NCBI GenBank assembly: GCA_004335835.1
Contig: RWJK01000914.1
Location: 25,678-89,677, forward strand
From: Scenedesmus sp. ARA3
Taxonomy: Eukaryota > Chlorophyta > Chlorophyceae > Sphaeropleales > Scenedesmaceae
Reading direction: 5' to 3'
DNA length: 64,000 nt
Shown: piece by piece, positions 11,541-22,700 of the stretch
How the letters are laid out: the number at the start of each line of letters is the position of its first letter
Numbering within the stretch: the stretch's first letter is position 1
Translations under genes and position numbers: made by a program
Notes under the pieces: model-generated
What the model was told of the DNA's origin: nothing
Database searches by the model: none
What the model saw: the letters and a program-made list of their open reading frames with translations, nothing else

Positions 11541-13243
11541 CAGTGAGGCAGGCAAGGCAGGCACAGCGGTATAACATGCACACCCTGCAGCCCCATGCGC
11601 CACATGCCTGCCGCAATCTTCGCTGCAGATGCCGTGGCTGCGCTGCACCAACACACGCCTCCTGCTTTGTCACTGATGCGCCAGACACACCCATTGATCA
11701 TCAGAGAACAAAGCCATAGTCACCGCAGCGCTGCTGCTGGTCGAGCCCCAGTCCACGCAACATCCTGGTGTAAGACCCCAAACCACAGCATACACAACCA
11801 GCTTCTGGCAAACAACCGCTGCCTCACCGGAGGCGTCTCTACCCAGGGCCGCCACTGCTGCTCGTTTATGCGGCTGGCCGCAGACAGGCGCCGCAGGTAC
11901 TCCCGCAAGTGGGACTCTGCTGGCAATCGACATGCCGCTGTGTTACCTGTCCCCCTCCTGGCAGGGGCGACTCAGCCAGACAACAAGAAGCCACCGGCAC
12001 TGCCCACACGCTGGTCAAGCCCAGTCCCTGGCAACTAGACCCTGGCAACTAGACCCTGGCAACTAGACCCTGGCAACTAGACCCTGGCAACTAGAAACAC
12101 ATTCTCGCTGTTCATGCCTCGCTGTTCATGCCTCACCGGCGGCGTCTTCTCCCAGGCCCGCCGCTGCTGCTCGTTGATGCGGCTGGCTGCCGCAATGCGC
12201 CGCAGGTACTCCCGCAGGTAGGACTCCGCAGTGGCCCGAAGTTCCACCAGCACGGCCCGCTGCTGCGCGGCACGCTGCACGTACGCCTCGTCGCCTGCTG
12301 CGGCGGCGGCCGCTGCTGCTTTGTCCAGCACAGCCTGCGGGGGGAATGAGTGTGCATGAGTGCGTTAGCAGTGACTGGTGAGGGCGGTGCTCAACAGCGG
12401 ACACTGCTGCTGCCAGTGCCTTGCCTGACGGCAGCAGACGCACGCCTCACGCATCTCTGTTGTAGTCACACGCAACATCTTCTTTACCAACAGTACCGAG
12501 TGATCTATTGATGGAAGTAAAATAACAATCCGCACCTGGCCGTCGTTCATGCGCGCCACCATGCCCGCCACGTCCTCCCGCTCCTTGGCCAGCTCAGGCG
12601 CTTCTAACACAGCGCCCTGATCACGCACAGCCTCCGCAAGCAGCTGCAGCCGGCGCCACAGCGCGGTCAGCGCGTTGGCAGACAGGCTCAGCCGGCGTTC
12701 CACCTGCTGACGGCTGCAGCGCGGAAGGGGGCACGAGAATGCAGCACAGGTGTGGGGTTTGATTAGGTGTAGGGTTGGGGCGTGGAGTGATACTGTAGCA
12801 CATACACTTGGTGCGATGCTGTAGCACATGCCATAAGAAACACATGCGCTGCTGCTGCTGCTGCTGCACAGCTGATATCGTTCACAACACATTCATTGGC
12901 GCAGCAGCCGGTGCAATTCCTGAGTGCATTTTGCACAACACACACCATGCCAACCGCTGCCGCCGCAGCTGCTGCTGTTCACAGCCCACACTCATTCGCG
13001 CAGCAGGCGGTGCAAGTCCTTGGCGCTCAAGCCTTGACAAGCACAGACGCTGCTGCTGCTGCTGCTGCTGCTTCTGCTTTTGTTCGGTGGTTCAACATCA
13101 CAGCACACTCACTCGCGCAGCAGCCGGTGCATGTCCTTGGCGCTCATGGCGCGGAAGTGCGCTTGCACAGCCGCGCTGTTGCGCACGTAACACTGCTGCA
13201 GGATCAGCCGCTCCACCCAGGGCTTGGAGGGGTCGCCCATCAT
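9329..13243 (-). CDS. Coiled-coil protein with long poly-Q C-terminus, 5 exons
   Basis: Not recognised. Five exons chain in phase: 13243-13113 (starting MMGDPSKPWVERL), 12713-12536, 12334-12137, 11484-11347, 10609-9329, about 641 residues. The first four exons encode a charged helical region rich in Ala, Leu, Arg and Glu (for example YLREYLRRIAAASRINEQQ and HLLAEYRQVALDFDCYK), probably a coiled coil. The last exon starts DKALYQRNPRPGMP and is dominated by glutamine runs (CAG), with Pro- and Trp-containing spacers and an Arg-rich end. The acceptor before the first Met (CAG then GCC ATG ATG) means an upstream exon may exist, so the start is uncertain. A scaffold or transcription-related role is plausible from composition only. 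Several exons have partial copies nearby. Confidence 0.55.
11084..11272 (-). repeat. Two decayed partial copies of the LLAEYRQVALDFDCYK exon
   Basis: Copies at 11217-11272 and 11084-11137 repeat the last ~20 codons and donor region of the exon at 11347-11484, at spacings of 130 and 133 bp. The nearer copy reads LLAEYRHGALDFDCYK. The farther one has a stop (TGG CC TGA context) and a weakened donor. Confidence 0.75.
11488..11540 (+). repeat. (CAG)n tract abutting a splice acceptor
   Basis: About 17 CAG units, which on the coding (minus) strand read (CTG)n ending in CAG, directly before the exon that starts at 11484. The tract occupies the place of the polypyrimidine tract. Confidence 0.9.
11838..11916 (-). 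repeat. Partial copy of the LREYLRR exon
   Basis: The block repeats the 3' half and GTGAGG donor of the exon at 12137-12334 (LREYLRRLSAASRINEQQ against LREYLRRIAAASRINEQQ). It lies about 300 bp downstream in the intron. It lacks the 5' half and a clear acceptor. Confidence 0.75.
12026..12095 (+). repeat. 14-bp minisatellite, five perfect units
   Basis: Unit CCCTGGCAACTAGA is repeated five times head to tail without a mismatch. It lies in the intron between the two LREYLRR-type blocks. Confidence 0.95.
12893..13034 (-). repeat. Two partial copies of the first coding exon's 3' end
   Basis: Blocks at about 12893-12925 and 12988-13034 resemble the donor side of the exon ending at 13113 (plus-strand theme CGCGCAGCAGCCGGTGCA). 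They are spaced roughly 105-110 bp apart in the intron, each keeping the GAGTG donor context and then diverging. Confidence 0.65.
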
Positions 13244-13740
13244 GGCCTGCGGGGGTTGAGGGTTTGACGTTTAGGTTTGCGCAGTGTAGGTTTAGCGCAG
13301 CAGATACAAGACGTACGTTTGGTATGACGTGGCATCTGATGTAGATGGTCACATGCTGTGCAAGAATGTTGTTGCAGCCAACACGCAGCGCTTTGCGGGC
13401 CCCCAACATGGTGTAAAAGGTAAACGTGCATGCAGGTCATGCATTACAAGCTAGATGGTCCCCCCAAAGACCATCAGCATGGTGAAATGTGCTTCTAGAG
13501 CAGGATGGAAGAGATTGCAAGGTGGCCGATGCGCCACAAGACAAGCTGCCAGCGATTGCTGACACGAAGCTGCTGCTATGGTGCTGCAAGGGATGAGATG
13601 TACAGCTGTACGATGGCGCAGCAGCAGGCTTCCGACCTTCGCTTCAACCAGAGAACAACGCTCTCATTATTCTGCTTCTGCTTCTGCTGCTGTCGCATCC
13701 TGAGGTAGATGCGGCAACTAACTCCGAACTACTGCTCTCA

Positions 13741-14580
13741 CTACAAGCCGAGCCGACCCACCATGAAGTGCCGCAGCTCTCTCTCCCACACAGCTTTGCG
13801 CGGAATGCTCGCCACACTCGCTGCTGCTGCTGCTGCTGGATCCAAGACACCTGCTACATCTTGATCCTGGCTAGCTGCTGCGCCATCAGCCTGACCAGAG
13901 AATCCTGCAGCTTCTTCTTCTTCCGCTGATGCTTCTGCTACTGCTGTGCGTGAGGAGGCTGCTGGCTGCGAAGGCACCGCAGCAGTGGCAGCGGCGACAG
14001 CAGCGGCAGCAGCAGCGGCAGCTGCACGAGCAGCTGTCAGGGAGTCAGCAATGCTGCTGCTGCTGCTGCTGCTGCCAGAGCCAGCCTTGCCTGCTCCAGT
14101 GCTTGCACGCCTGCCTTGTCTGGGGTTATCACTGCCGCTGCTGCTCTTGCTGCTGCTGCTGGATCGCCTGAAGGGTTTCCTTGCACCAGTTGCTGGCTGT
14201 GGTGTGTACGGCTGATTCACAGCACCACTGACAGGCTCTGCAGAATGTATCGCTGCATCGGCTGCAGCTGGCAACTGTGGTGAGCTGACAGAGCGCCTGT
14301 CTGCTGCTGCCACAGCCACTGATTCTGCTGCGTCAGCAGGTGTCACTTTCCTTGGCCTGCCCCTGGGCCTGCGCTGCGGCACCGGCACTATGTCGTTTTG
14401 TGTTTGTTGTGCAACATCTGATGAGATCGCTGCAGCTAGCAGTGGCCGATGCCTGGTGGAAGCAGCAGTAGCAGCAGCATGAGGCCGCTGGTACAGATGT
14501 GCTTTGGTAGGAAGCCCTCGAAGCTGAGATAACGACTGTTGCATGTTTAACACCTTGCTGTAGGCAGCTTTTGTGTCCAT
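13741..14580 (-). CDS. AT-hook protein, single exon
   Basis: An uninterrupted 279-residue frame from ATG at 14580 to TAG at 13741. Residues 70-78 read RRPRGRPRK, a canonical AT-hook (RGRP core with flanking basic residues), which binds the minor groove of AT-rich DNA in chromatin proteins. The rest is low complexity: Ser runs near residues 135-175, Ala runs, and an acidic patch (EEEE). The last ~20 residues (RKAVWERELRHFMVGRLGL) look ordered. The partner and target are unknown. The single exon is unusual beside its intron-rich neighbours. Confidence 0.6.
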   Translation of the reverse strand: MDTKAAYSKVLNMQQSLSQLRGLPTKAHLYQRPHAAATAASTRHRPLLAAAISSDVAQQTQNDIVPVPQRRPRGRPRKVTPADAAESVAVAAADRRSVSSPQLPAAADAAIHSAEPVSGAVNQPYTPQPATGARKPFRRSSSSSKSSSGSDNPRQGRRASTGAGKAGSGSSSSSSSIADSLTAARAAAAAAAAAVAAATAAVPSQPAASSRTAVAEASAEEEEAAGFSGQADGAAASQDQDVAGVLDPAAAAAASVASIPRKAVWERELRHFMVGRLGL

Positions 14581-15684
14581 GCAGCCTAGTTCTGGAGCGA
14601 AACGCTCTACATGTCGGCACTGCTTCCCGGTCGAAAGCAGGCGCTACATTGAAACCAGATACGTTTTATGTCAAAGACGCCGTTGATGCAGCTGTGCTTG
14701 GCGATCATAGTGTGACACATCCAGTCCAGTGTTGCAGCTGTTGAGGGGTTTGTGCCAGCGTTGTTATGGGCCGCCGAGAGGGCCTCTCTGTACTCAACGG
14801 CACTGATGTGCAGCTTTCACAGCTTATATAAATACTGTTTGGAACAGTGCCACAAGGGTCTGCGTTGTGATCGTGGTCCTACAAGCTGTTGACCATCCTT
14901 ATCAAGAGCATGATTGTTCTTATTGGCAGAGGGCACATAACAGGTTGGCGCACAATATCACACCTCTTGGTATCATTGCGTATCCGGAAGTCAAGTGGCC
15001 ATTCAATGAGATGGTTACCGCCAGCGGCCGCCCAACAGAAACCCTACTTGCTGCTTGTGTATCTGCAACTGCCTGCAGCACCTGCTGCCGGTGCTGCTAG
15101 GCAGAGGGGTGAGCCAGCCAATACACGGTCGGCAACCACGTTAGCTTGCAGCTGCTGCTACTGCTCTTGCCGTACGGCCGTCCCTAGCAGTAGCAGCTGC
15201 GCAAACCGCTGCTACAGCAGCAACGCAGCTGCAGCTGCAGCCGCCGCTTGCTGCTGCCTCTGCTGCAGCTGCCACACCACCTGCTGCTGCTTGCATGCAC
15301 CAGCTGCCTGCGTCTTCACCTTGCACGCGGCCTGAACAGCACAATAACAGCAGCAGCGTTGCAACTACGTTAGGCACAAACACTACCAACACGTGGGCTG
15401 GTGATGTTGACAGCAAAAACCACTCACAAACAGGCGGGCTGCCAACAAAGTTGGAGTTGCCGTGAGCATAAGCTCCAGCCATTTAAAAAGGAAGCATAGC
15501 TGCTCATGTCTGCCACTTGGTAACAATGCAATCACTAAGATCATGCACTGCTATTAGCATGGCAAGCTGCTGTCGCACCCTTGTTTAAACGCCTGTTGCG
15601 GCCACGTCAGGCTGCAGGGTTAGTGGAGGGTGCAGAGCCGGGTATCAGCAAAACACAACGCCTGATACAACAAACACCACTACA
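14581..15684. other. Intergenic, no supportable gene
   Basis: This should hold the AT-hook gene's 5' UTR and promoter and the end of the RPS15A 3' region. Short Ala/Cys-rich frames near 15141-15482 have no recognisable domain. Confidence 0.5.
14823..14835 (-). promoter_or_regulatory. Possible TATA box of the AT-hook gene
   Basis: On the minus strand the sequence reads TATTTATATAAG, about 245 bp upstream of the AT-hook gene's ATG. This is a motif match only. Confidence 0.3.
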
Positions 15685-15689
15685 TTACA
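15685..15689 (-). terminator. TGTAA poly(A) signal candidate for RPS15A
   Basis: TTACA on the plus strand is TGTAA on the minus strand, the usual chlorophyte polyadenylation signal. It lies about 385 bp past the RPS15A stop and beyond the decayed exon copies. Confidence 0.4.
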
Positions 15690-15725
15690 AACTGTATCGT
15701 GACACCTAACGATCACACCTGCAGG

Positions 15726-15986
15726 TCAGTAGAAGCAGCCCAGTACCTTGCCTCTTGCCCACATCCGCACCAAGACTTGAAGATGACACAAGCAAAAACA
15801 CAACGAACACCATGCTTCACATTCCCACCCGTGCTGCAGCGGACGGATCCCAGCGCCTTGGGCCCCCCATAGCACCCAAACCACATACACCAACCGCAAA
15901 CAAGCATGGATACAAGCACCTACAAACCCCAAAGCCGCACCTGGTCTTCAGTAGAAGAAGCACAGCACCTTGCCTCCCACGCCAAC
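15726..15986 (-). repeat. Two decayed copies of the RPS15A last-exon tail in the 3' region
   Basis: At about 15948-15983 and 15726-15759 the end of the coding sequence and its 3' flank recur (GKVLCFFY and GKVLGCFY, each followed by a stop, against GKVLGFFY in the gene). Each copy is followed by the same CACCTG-type flank, so the duplicated unit spans the stop codon. Confidence 0.8.
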
Positions 15987-16072
15987 CTCCCACGCCAACC
16001 CCACACAAGACAATCTCAAGTACACACATTGCATTATACCATTGCTTATCCCCGCCAACCCGCACCTGCTGC

Positions 16073-16314
16073 TCAGTAGAAGAAGCCCAGCACCTTGCCT
16101 CCCACGCCCTTGCGGCGCGCCTCCTCATGGTCCATGATGCCGCTGCTGGTGGTCAGCACGATCACGCCAAACTGGCGCGAAGGCAGCAGGCGCGCCACCC
16201 AGGCCTCCACATCATGGTGGCTGATGTCGTAGCGGGGGCTGATCACGCCGCACTTGTTCAGGCGGCCGTTGAGCTCCACCACGATCTTGCCGCCACGGTG
16301 GTCGTCCACAAACT

Positions 16315-16367
<53 letters not shown>

Positions 16368-18295
16368 GCGGAGGTCGGTTGAGCTCCACCAGGATCTTGC
16401 CGCCGCGGTGGTCGTCAACAAGCTTCGCATGGCACATCACAACACACATCCTTCATGTTGATTGCAAACTCTATGTTAACACACATAGCAGTGCATCACC
16501 CACAGCACAACACACAAGATGATGGCGCTAGGCTGCACAAGGTGTGCAGCAAGCGCGCACCAGCAGTAATAGAGCAAGCAAACAAGCCAATTCACGTTTA
16601 CCTCACGCCTGCATCACAACAGCACTGTCACACAAGCAGCCAATGCTGCTGCTGACCGCTGCCACTGGCATGCGATACTGCAGGTGCAACAGCTGTGTGC
16701 TTGCCCTGCTTCATGTACAACTGACCGCTGACAAAGATAGGGAACTCCAGTTGCTGATGCAGCAACCTGCTTGCCACTCGCCACGTCAACATTCACAAGC
16801 GTTGGCCTCTCCCTACGACCAGCATGCTGCGCTGTCCCTGCTGCAATCACTGCAGATTGCCAGCTGCTCTTGCAAACAGGCCTGCTTCCAGCCCTGGCCC
16901 TGGCCCATGCCCTGCTCTGACCCATGCACTGCCACCACCCCTGCTGCTGCTGTTGCTGCTGCCGCCGCCACCCCTGCCACTGCTGTTGCTGCTGCCGCCA
17001 CCACCCCTGCTGCTGCCACTGTGTGCCACCAGGCAGCCAGTTGTGCCGCACCTCGAACTCGCCGATGTAGCCGTGCTTCATCATGAGCTGCAGGAACTTG
17101 ATGACCACCTTGCTGGCGGGGCGGATCAGCACCTGGCGCCTGCAGGAAGCAGCAGCAGCAGCAGCAGCAGCAGGGCCAGGAAAAATGCTGAGAACAATGC
17201 TCGAAAGGCTGCTGCTGGTGTGCAAACATATGATAGGTTGCTGTTAAGCAACTCAGCTACTGCAGAAGCACGAGCAGTTGCAGTTGCTCTAGGCAGCTAG
17301 AAATGCCCCGGGGAGGCTCGCACTGCTGCTGCTGTCACGCCACAGGCAGGCAAGCACGCTGCTGCCAAAAATGGCTGCTGCCTCTGAAATCACTGCCCCA
17401 GCATTGGTTTCACCCCTGCTGCTGCTGCTTGTGAACTGGGACCGCATGCGGCGTCTATGACTGCTCGCCGGCCGCTGCTGCACCCAAGCAGCTTGCCACG
17501 TGCTAAGGATGTGCCCTGCTGCTTTGTGTCAGCTGGGACGGGCCATGCTCAACCATATAGCTACAGCTTCTGTTGCTGCAGCCAGGCCAGCCGCAGCTGT
17601 GCTACTGCTTTCCTCGCAGCTGTTGTGACCTGGCGCATGTGTGGCACCTGCTGCCCGCAGCACGACCAGCTGCTGCTGCTGCTGCTGCCCTGCTGCTGCC
17701 GCCCTGATGCGGTGTGTGCCCTGCTAGCTGCATCCTGTTGGTATTGCTGCAGCCGCTACTCACTTGCCACGCTTCTCCGCGTTATACATAGTCTTGAGCG
17801 CATCTGCAAGCGCAAACGTCACACCAGCAGGAGCAGCAGCATGCGTCACGCAGTGCGGCTGGCAGGGTTCAAGTGCAGCCTCGACCAGACCACGTGTGGA
17901 AGGTGAGTTGGGCTGTGATATGGAGTAAGCACAGCCACCAGGTGTGCTCTTGTGCTTCTGCTTGAGTTCCTGTTGCTGCTGCTGCTGCCTGTCAGAGTGG
18001 CCCGACTGCAGCTGCTGCTGTGACACCTGCAGGTCTTTGAATCCACTGATCTAGCGCCAAACTCATGCTCGGTTTGTCGGTTTACGGTCATGCCACAGCA
18101 ACGCGCCAGAACAAAAGACGGCCAGGGCAAAGAAGGCAGGTCTGTGCCATGTCTGCTGAAGCATAGTCTGTAAGCCGCATATGATCCAGTTTAAGCTTTT
18201 AACACGTCCATCAAACCTACAAGGCCCCTAAATCAGACCTAGGGCCTCTGCTGCTCCAGCCCACACTCACCGCCCAGAACGCTGATGCGCACCAT
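16073..18295 (-). CDS. RPS15A: Cytosolic 40S ribosomal protein S15a (uS8)
   Basis: Four exons (18295-18271, 17803-17764, 17139-17052, 16312-16073) join in perfect phase to 130 residues, the standard length for eukaryotic uS8. The protein starts [16 protein letters not shown] and ends GGKVLGFFY, with the family blocks [33 protein letters not shown] and [14 protein letters not shown]. It is an RNA-binding component of the small subunit that contacts 18S rRNA helices. Exon 1 codes only eight residues. The last intron ends in a (CTG)n-CAG acceptor, and partial copies of exon 4 flank the true one on both sides. Each copy is truncated, so only one full reading is possible. Confidence 0.97.
16316..16366 (+). 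repeat. (CAG)n tract abutting the RPS15A exon 4 acceptor
   Basis: About 17 units. On the coding strand it reads (CTG)n-CAG directly before the TTT GTG GAC codons of exon 4. Confidence 0.95.
16382..16424 (-). repeat. Partial copy of RPS15A exon 4 start inside intron 3
   Basis: It encodes [14 protein letters not shown], matching [14 protein letters not shown] of the true exon. It sits just upstream of the CTG tract, and the frame is then cut by the repeat. It looks like a truncated duplicate rather than an alternative exon. Confidence 0.85.
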
Positions 18296-19744
18296 CTTGG
18301 CTGATGCTCTGAAAGCACTTTCCAAGTTAGTGCTGGTTGAAGAGGGCGAGACACTGCGGGCTGCGAACTTTTGTTTGCTTTGCCGGCGACCGTAAAACCT
18401 GACGCGCAGACATGGTGGGTCTCGGCCCAGGTTGCTTTGGGCGATGCTCAAAGCTTCATGGAACTTTACTTGGTTTTCCAACAAGTACTTGGGTGACCAC
18501 GGAAGCAGCAAGCTCATGGTGTTCAACTGCTGTTGTTTCCACAGTACCTCCACAGGCTGGGCAATCCCCTGTGACAGCCATTCTACGGCCTGTTTTTTCA
18601 CGTAGCTTGCTTATAAACTGCTTGCGACGTTACGCAGTCGAGAACCAGGGCCTCTGCACTCTAAGCACCAGCGCACCAGCTGTTGTACAGCCTCTTGCTG
18701 TAGCACAGCACAGCATGCTGCCTGGGCGCCGCCATGTCGCATGTGTGGTGGGCAGGTAAACTACAGCAGCACTCGCAGGCCGGACGAGGGAGTGCCAGTG
18801 CTCAACTGCTGCCAGCTGCCGGCTCGGAGCCGCTGCATGCTCTAGTATAGTGCAGTTGCCTGCTGCTGCCCACGTCAGGCGCATGCGATGCAGCATCAAC
18901 TTGGTGCAAAACATGCAGCAGCTGCACCTGCTGGGTTTGGAGATGTTCTGGCAGCAGCTGCAAGCATGCCGGAGTACCTGTAGTATGACACAACCAGATG
19001 TTGTTGCGGCCACCACAGGCAGGCAGCCATGGCCTGATCTACTGGGCCCTTGTGCCGCACAGCACCTGCCCTACATGCATATGCCTTCATCATCATCATA
19101 TTACACATCAAGCAATAGCATTAACGCATATGCCTTGGTCTTGGCAGCCGGCAGTTGCAACTGGTGGCACCATGAACCCCTCCCAACTGCATCGATGAGC
19201 TGCATGCATGCTACAACATAACTCTGTGTCAAGGAGCAGCAGCAGGGCCGCTGCACGCAGTGCCGGGCTGACAAACAATGTCAGCAGGCTCGTATACCAT
19301 GCTGTCACAGACCGGGCTCACAAGCTCACTGGGAAGCTCAGTGCGTGTCAAAGCCACCACCTGCTTCAGTCATCTGAGCCGCACCAGACGCACCACTCAC
19401 ACAGCAGCTGCCAGCTGCTGATCAGCATCCCATGAGAGTCTCATGACAGCTTCATTTCAAAGCTGCCAGCAGCTAACGGGCCAGCCACGTTCCACAACAC
19501 TGTTAGCCGTGTGCCGCTGCGCGCTGCTGTGCCTGGCTGATATGCTGCGAAGCAGCAGCCAGGCAGCAGGACAAGCTCCTGCAAGCACCCAGCGGCGCTG
19601 CTACAGGGCCAGCAGCACAAACGCTCGCATATGCATCGCGCAGCGGCGCCGCCGTTGTGTGCCTCACAGGACGATGCCTCTCTGGCACGCAAGCTGCGAT
19701 GCTGAAACATCCACAGTGGCCCCAGCCAGTACCAGCCTGCTGCT
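18296..19744. other. Intergenic, no supportable gene
   Basis: This holds the RPS15A promoter and 5' UTR side and the 3' region of the next minus-strand gene. Frames of about 110-130 codons exist on both strands but have no supporting exon structure or domain. A short (CAT)n/(ATG)n run lies near 19087-19100. Confidence 0.5.
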
Positions 19745-22700
19745 TCACACAGCCAGTACAGCAGCGCTGCCTGCAACATCTTCATGATCAGCCACTGCTC
19801 CTGCGCCATCACCAGCAGCCTCAGCAACCTCAGCAGCCACCCCATCTGTGCAGCCTGCAGCACCGGACGCCGCTGCCTCCCCAGCTGCTGCAGCAGCTGC
19901 AGCAACTGTCTTCAGGTGCCCTGGCGCGGTCGCTGCAAGCGCTGCGCAAGCAGCTGCAGAAGCAACATGCGCTGCAGCATCGCATGCAGCTGCTGCTGGC
20001 TCCGCCGCTGCAAGCGCAGCAGCATCTGCAGTTGCCTCGGCGGCAGCAGCTGCTGCACACTCTGCCGCAGCAACTGCTGCTGTGCCAGCTGGCATGTCTC
20101 CGTGCTGTTCATCAGCAGCAGTGCTGCTGCCAGGCTCAACCGGCTGAACTGGCTCAGCCGCTGCCCCACCTGCTGCTGCTGCTGCTGCTTCAACAGCACT
20201 TGCAGGTGCTGCCACACCTGGCGGCAACTCCTGCAGCGCCTGTTGCTGAGCTTCCAGCTGCTGCAGCTGCTGTGACCAGCCGTTGCGCAGCGCACGAGCC
20301 AGCTGCTTCGCCTGCTGCCTTTCCTCAACAGTAAACAGCTCCACAGCCCCCTCACCCTGCAGCCTCCCCAGCACCCCTTCAATGCTGCTGCTGCTGCTGC
20401 TGTCTTTGCCAGGTGCAGCTGCTGCATCAGCACCCGTAGCAACCGCAAAGCGATGCTTCAGCATATCGAGCTCAACAGGGAAGGGAGCAGCGGCCTCCAG
20501 CAGCTGCAGCACTGCATGCTGCAGCTCCTGAGGCGAGAGCGGGTGCTGCGGCACATAAAGCACCACAGCTGGCGGCAGCGCAGCAGCAGCACGTACAGCA
20601 GCACCAGCAGCACCATTTGACTGGCCAGGGTGTGGTGCAGGTGCCTCGCTGCTGCCAGCAGCTGCAGCAGCCCTGCCCCTTGAGTCAGCATGAGCCGGCC
20701 TCTTGGAAGCAGCAGCGCCACCAGCAGCAGCACCAGCAGCACTTGGCTCGTCTTGCCGCTGCCGCTTGTTCTTGCTGCTGCTGCTGCCATCCCTGTTCCT
20801 GCCATCCCGGTCCCTCAGCGGCAAGCTACTGTCCCTGTGCCCCCTGTCCCTAACACTGTCCCTCTCGCTTGCAGGCCTCTCGCGCTGCTGCACGCGCCCA
20901 CCCCTGCTGCTGCTGTTGTCCCGCCCTCTGCCTCTGCCGTCCCTGTCACCCCGGTGATCTGGCCTGTCCCTGTCCTGAGGCCTTTCCCTGTCCCAGGACC
21001 TCTCCCTATGCCCCCTGTCGCTACCCCCACTCCACTCCCTCTCCCTGCCATGCCACTGCTGCTGCTGCACTGGACGCTCGTTTGGCCAGCCAGCTGCACC
21101 CACAGAGCCACCGCGGCCATGCACACCCTGGCTGCTGCTGTGACTGCCGCGGCTAGCAGCATACACCCCTACAGGCGCTGGAGCATCCCGCCTGTGTGGC
21201 ACCTGCTGCGGCAGCCTCTCCTGCTTGCCAGGGTATCCTGCATAGTACGGGTCGGCCTGCGGCCTGCCGTACGAGCCTGCAGCAACAGGCTCGTGCCTGG
21301 TACGATGACCACCACCAGCAGCAGCATAAGCAGGCCTGCCATATGGATCATCGGGCTGCGGAGAGTAGCGACTCACAGGAGGTGGCTGCCGGTCCTGCTG
21401 CTGTTGCTGCCGCCAGCCGCCGGCACTGCTGCTGCCATGCAGTGGCTGCTGCTGCTGGTAGTGACCCGGCTGCTGATCCTGCTGCCAGGAGGCTTGCCTA
21501 CTGTAGCCTACAGGCTGCTGCTGCTGTTGCTGCGGCAGCTGCTGTGAAGGTGGCTGGCTGTAGCTTGAGCGCTGGCTGTATGTGTCAGTGTAGCTGTGCT
21601 GCTGCTCTGGTTGGCGGTGGTCCCCGGCAACATACCGCTGCTGCTGTTGAATACCCTCTCTGCTGTAGGGCTGCTGCTGTGGCTGCTGGTACCCACGCGG
21701 GCTGTACGGCTGCTGCTGCTGCTGCTGCTGGGGGTAGCTTCTGTCAGCGCCACGTGGGCTGTATGGCTGCTGCTGGTACCCGCCAGAATCCCGCTGCTGC
21801 TGGTGCTGCTGCTGCTGCTGCTGCTGCCAGCTGCTGCTGGTTGGAGGTGGGATTGCAGCAGCACCTGCCTGGCCGTAGTCATATGATGCAGCTGCAAGCT
21901 GCACCTGTTGCCCACTGCTACCATAGCTGTTATATTTCAGTGGTGGCGCTTGCTGCTGCGCCGGCTGTCTGTCCAGGTAGTGACTGGCCTCCAGCTGCGG
22001 CTGCTGTGCAACAACATAGTACGAGGCCTGCGGTTGCGGCTGCTGCGGCTGGGCATACACAGCGTCATCTCTGTGCCGCATGTATGGCTCATCCCTGCTG
22101 CTGCTGCTGCGCCCGTAGCGCTGAGCATCTGGTGAGACATGCCTAGCCTGCTGGAACGGCGCCACATACACCTCAGCAGCAGGCGCAGCAGCAGCAGCAG
22201 CAGCAGCGTACGGCTGCTGGTAGGTTCCTGCAGGCTCAGAGATGCGCCGCGGCGGCAGCTCCGCTCGCTGCTGCTGCTGGTGCCGCCGGGGAGCCTGCTG
22301 GTGCCTGCTGAACTCCTGCGCTGTGGCCAGGCGCACCTGCTGCTGGCTGTTCTCCACTACACTGCCCTCCTGCAGCAGCGTGTCCAGCACTTGCGCCGCC
22401 TGCAACAGCAAGCGGTACACAGCACCGCAGCAGCAGCTCGTGTTCAGCGCCATAGACAGCAGTCTTCCGCAGCGTGAGGCAAGCTACAGGAATCAGCAGC
22501 ATCGTCAAGTCCACAAGCACTGTTGTCAACAGAGCATTGCATTCACAACTTGATCGTCGTGGTGGATATAGGAGCAGGCACGACACCGTGCACAACATTG
22601 CATGTCCAAGCAGTGCTGCTGCAGCCTGCTGCTGTGACTGCATGTTGGGCCTGCGGGGTGCTGCTGTGCCTGCTGCAGCCTGCTGCTGTGCCTGCAGATT

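Noticed and set aside
12026..12095. CRISPR-like array
   Set aside because: The five units are directly contiguous, without spacers, in a eukaryotic intron. It is a minisatellite.
16382..16424. Alternative RPS15A exon 4 start
   Set aside because: The copy runs into the CTG tract and lacks the rest of the exon. Only the downstream full exon gives a 130-residue uS8.
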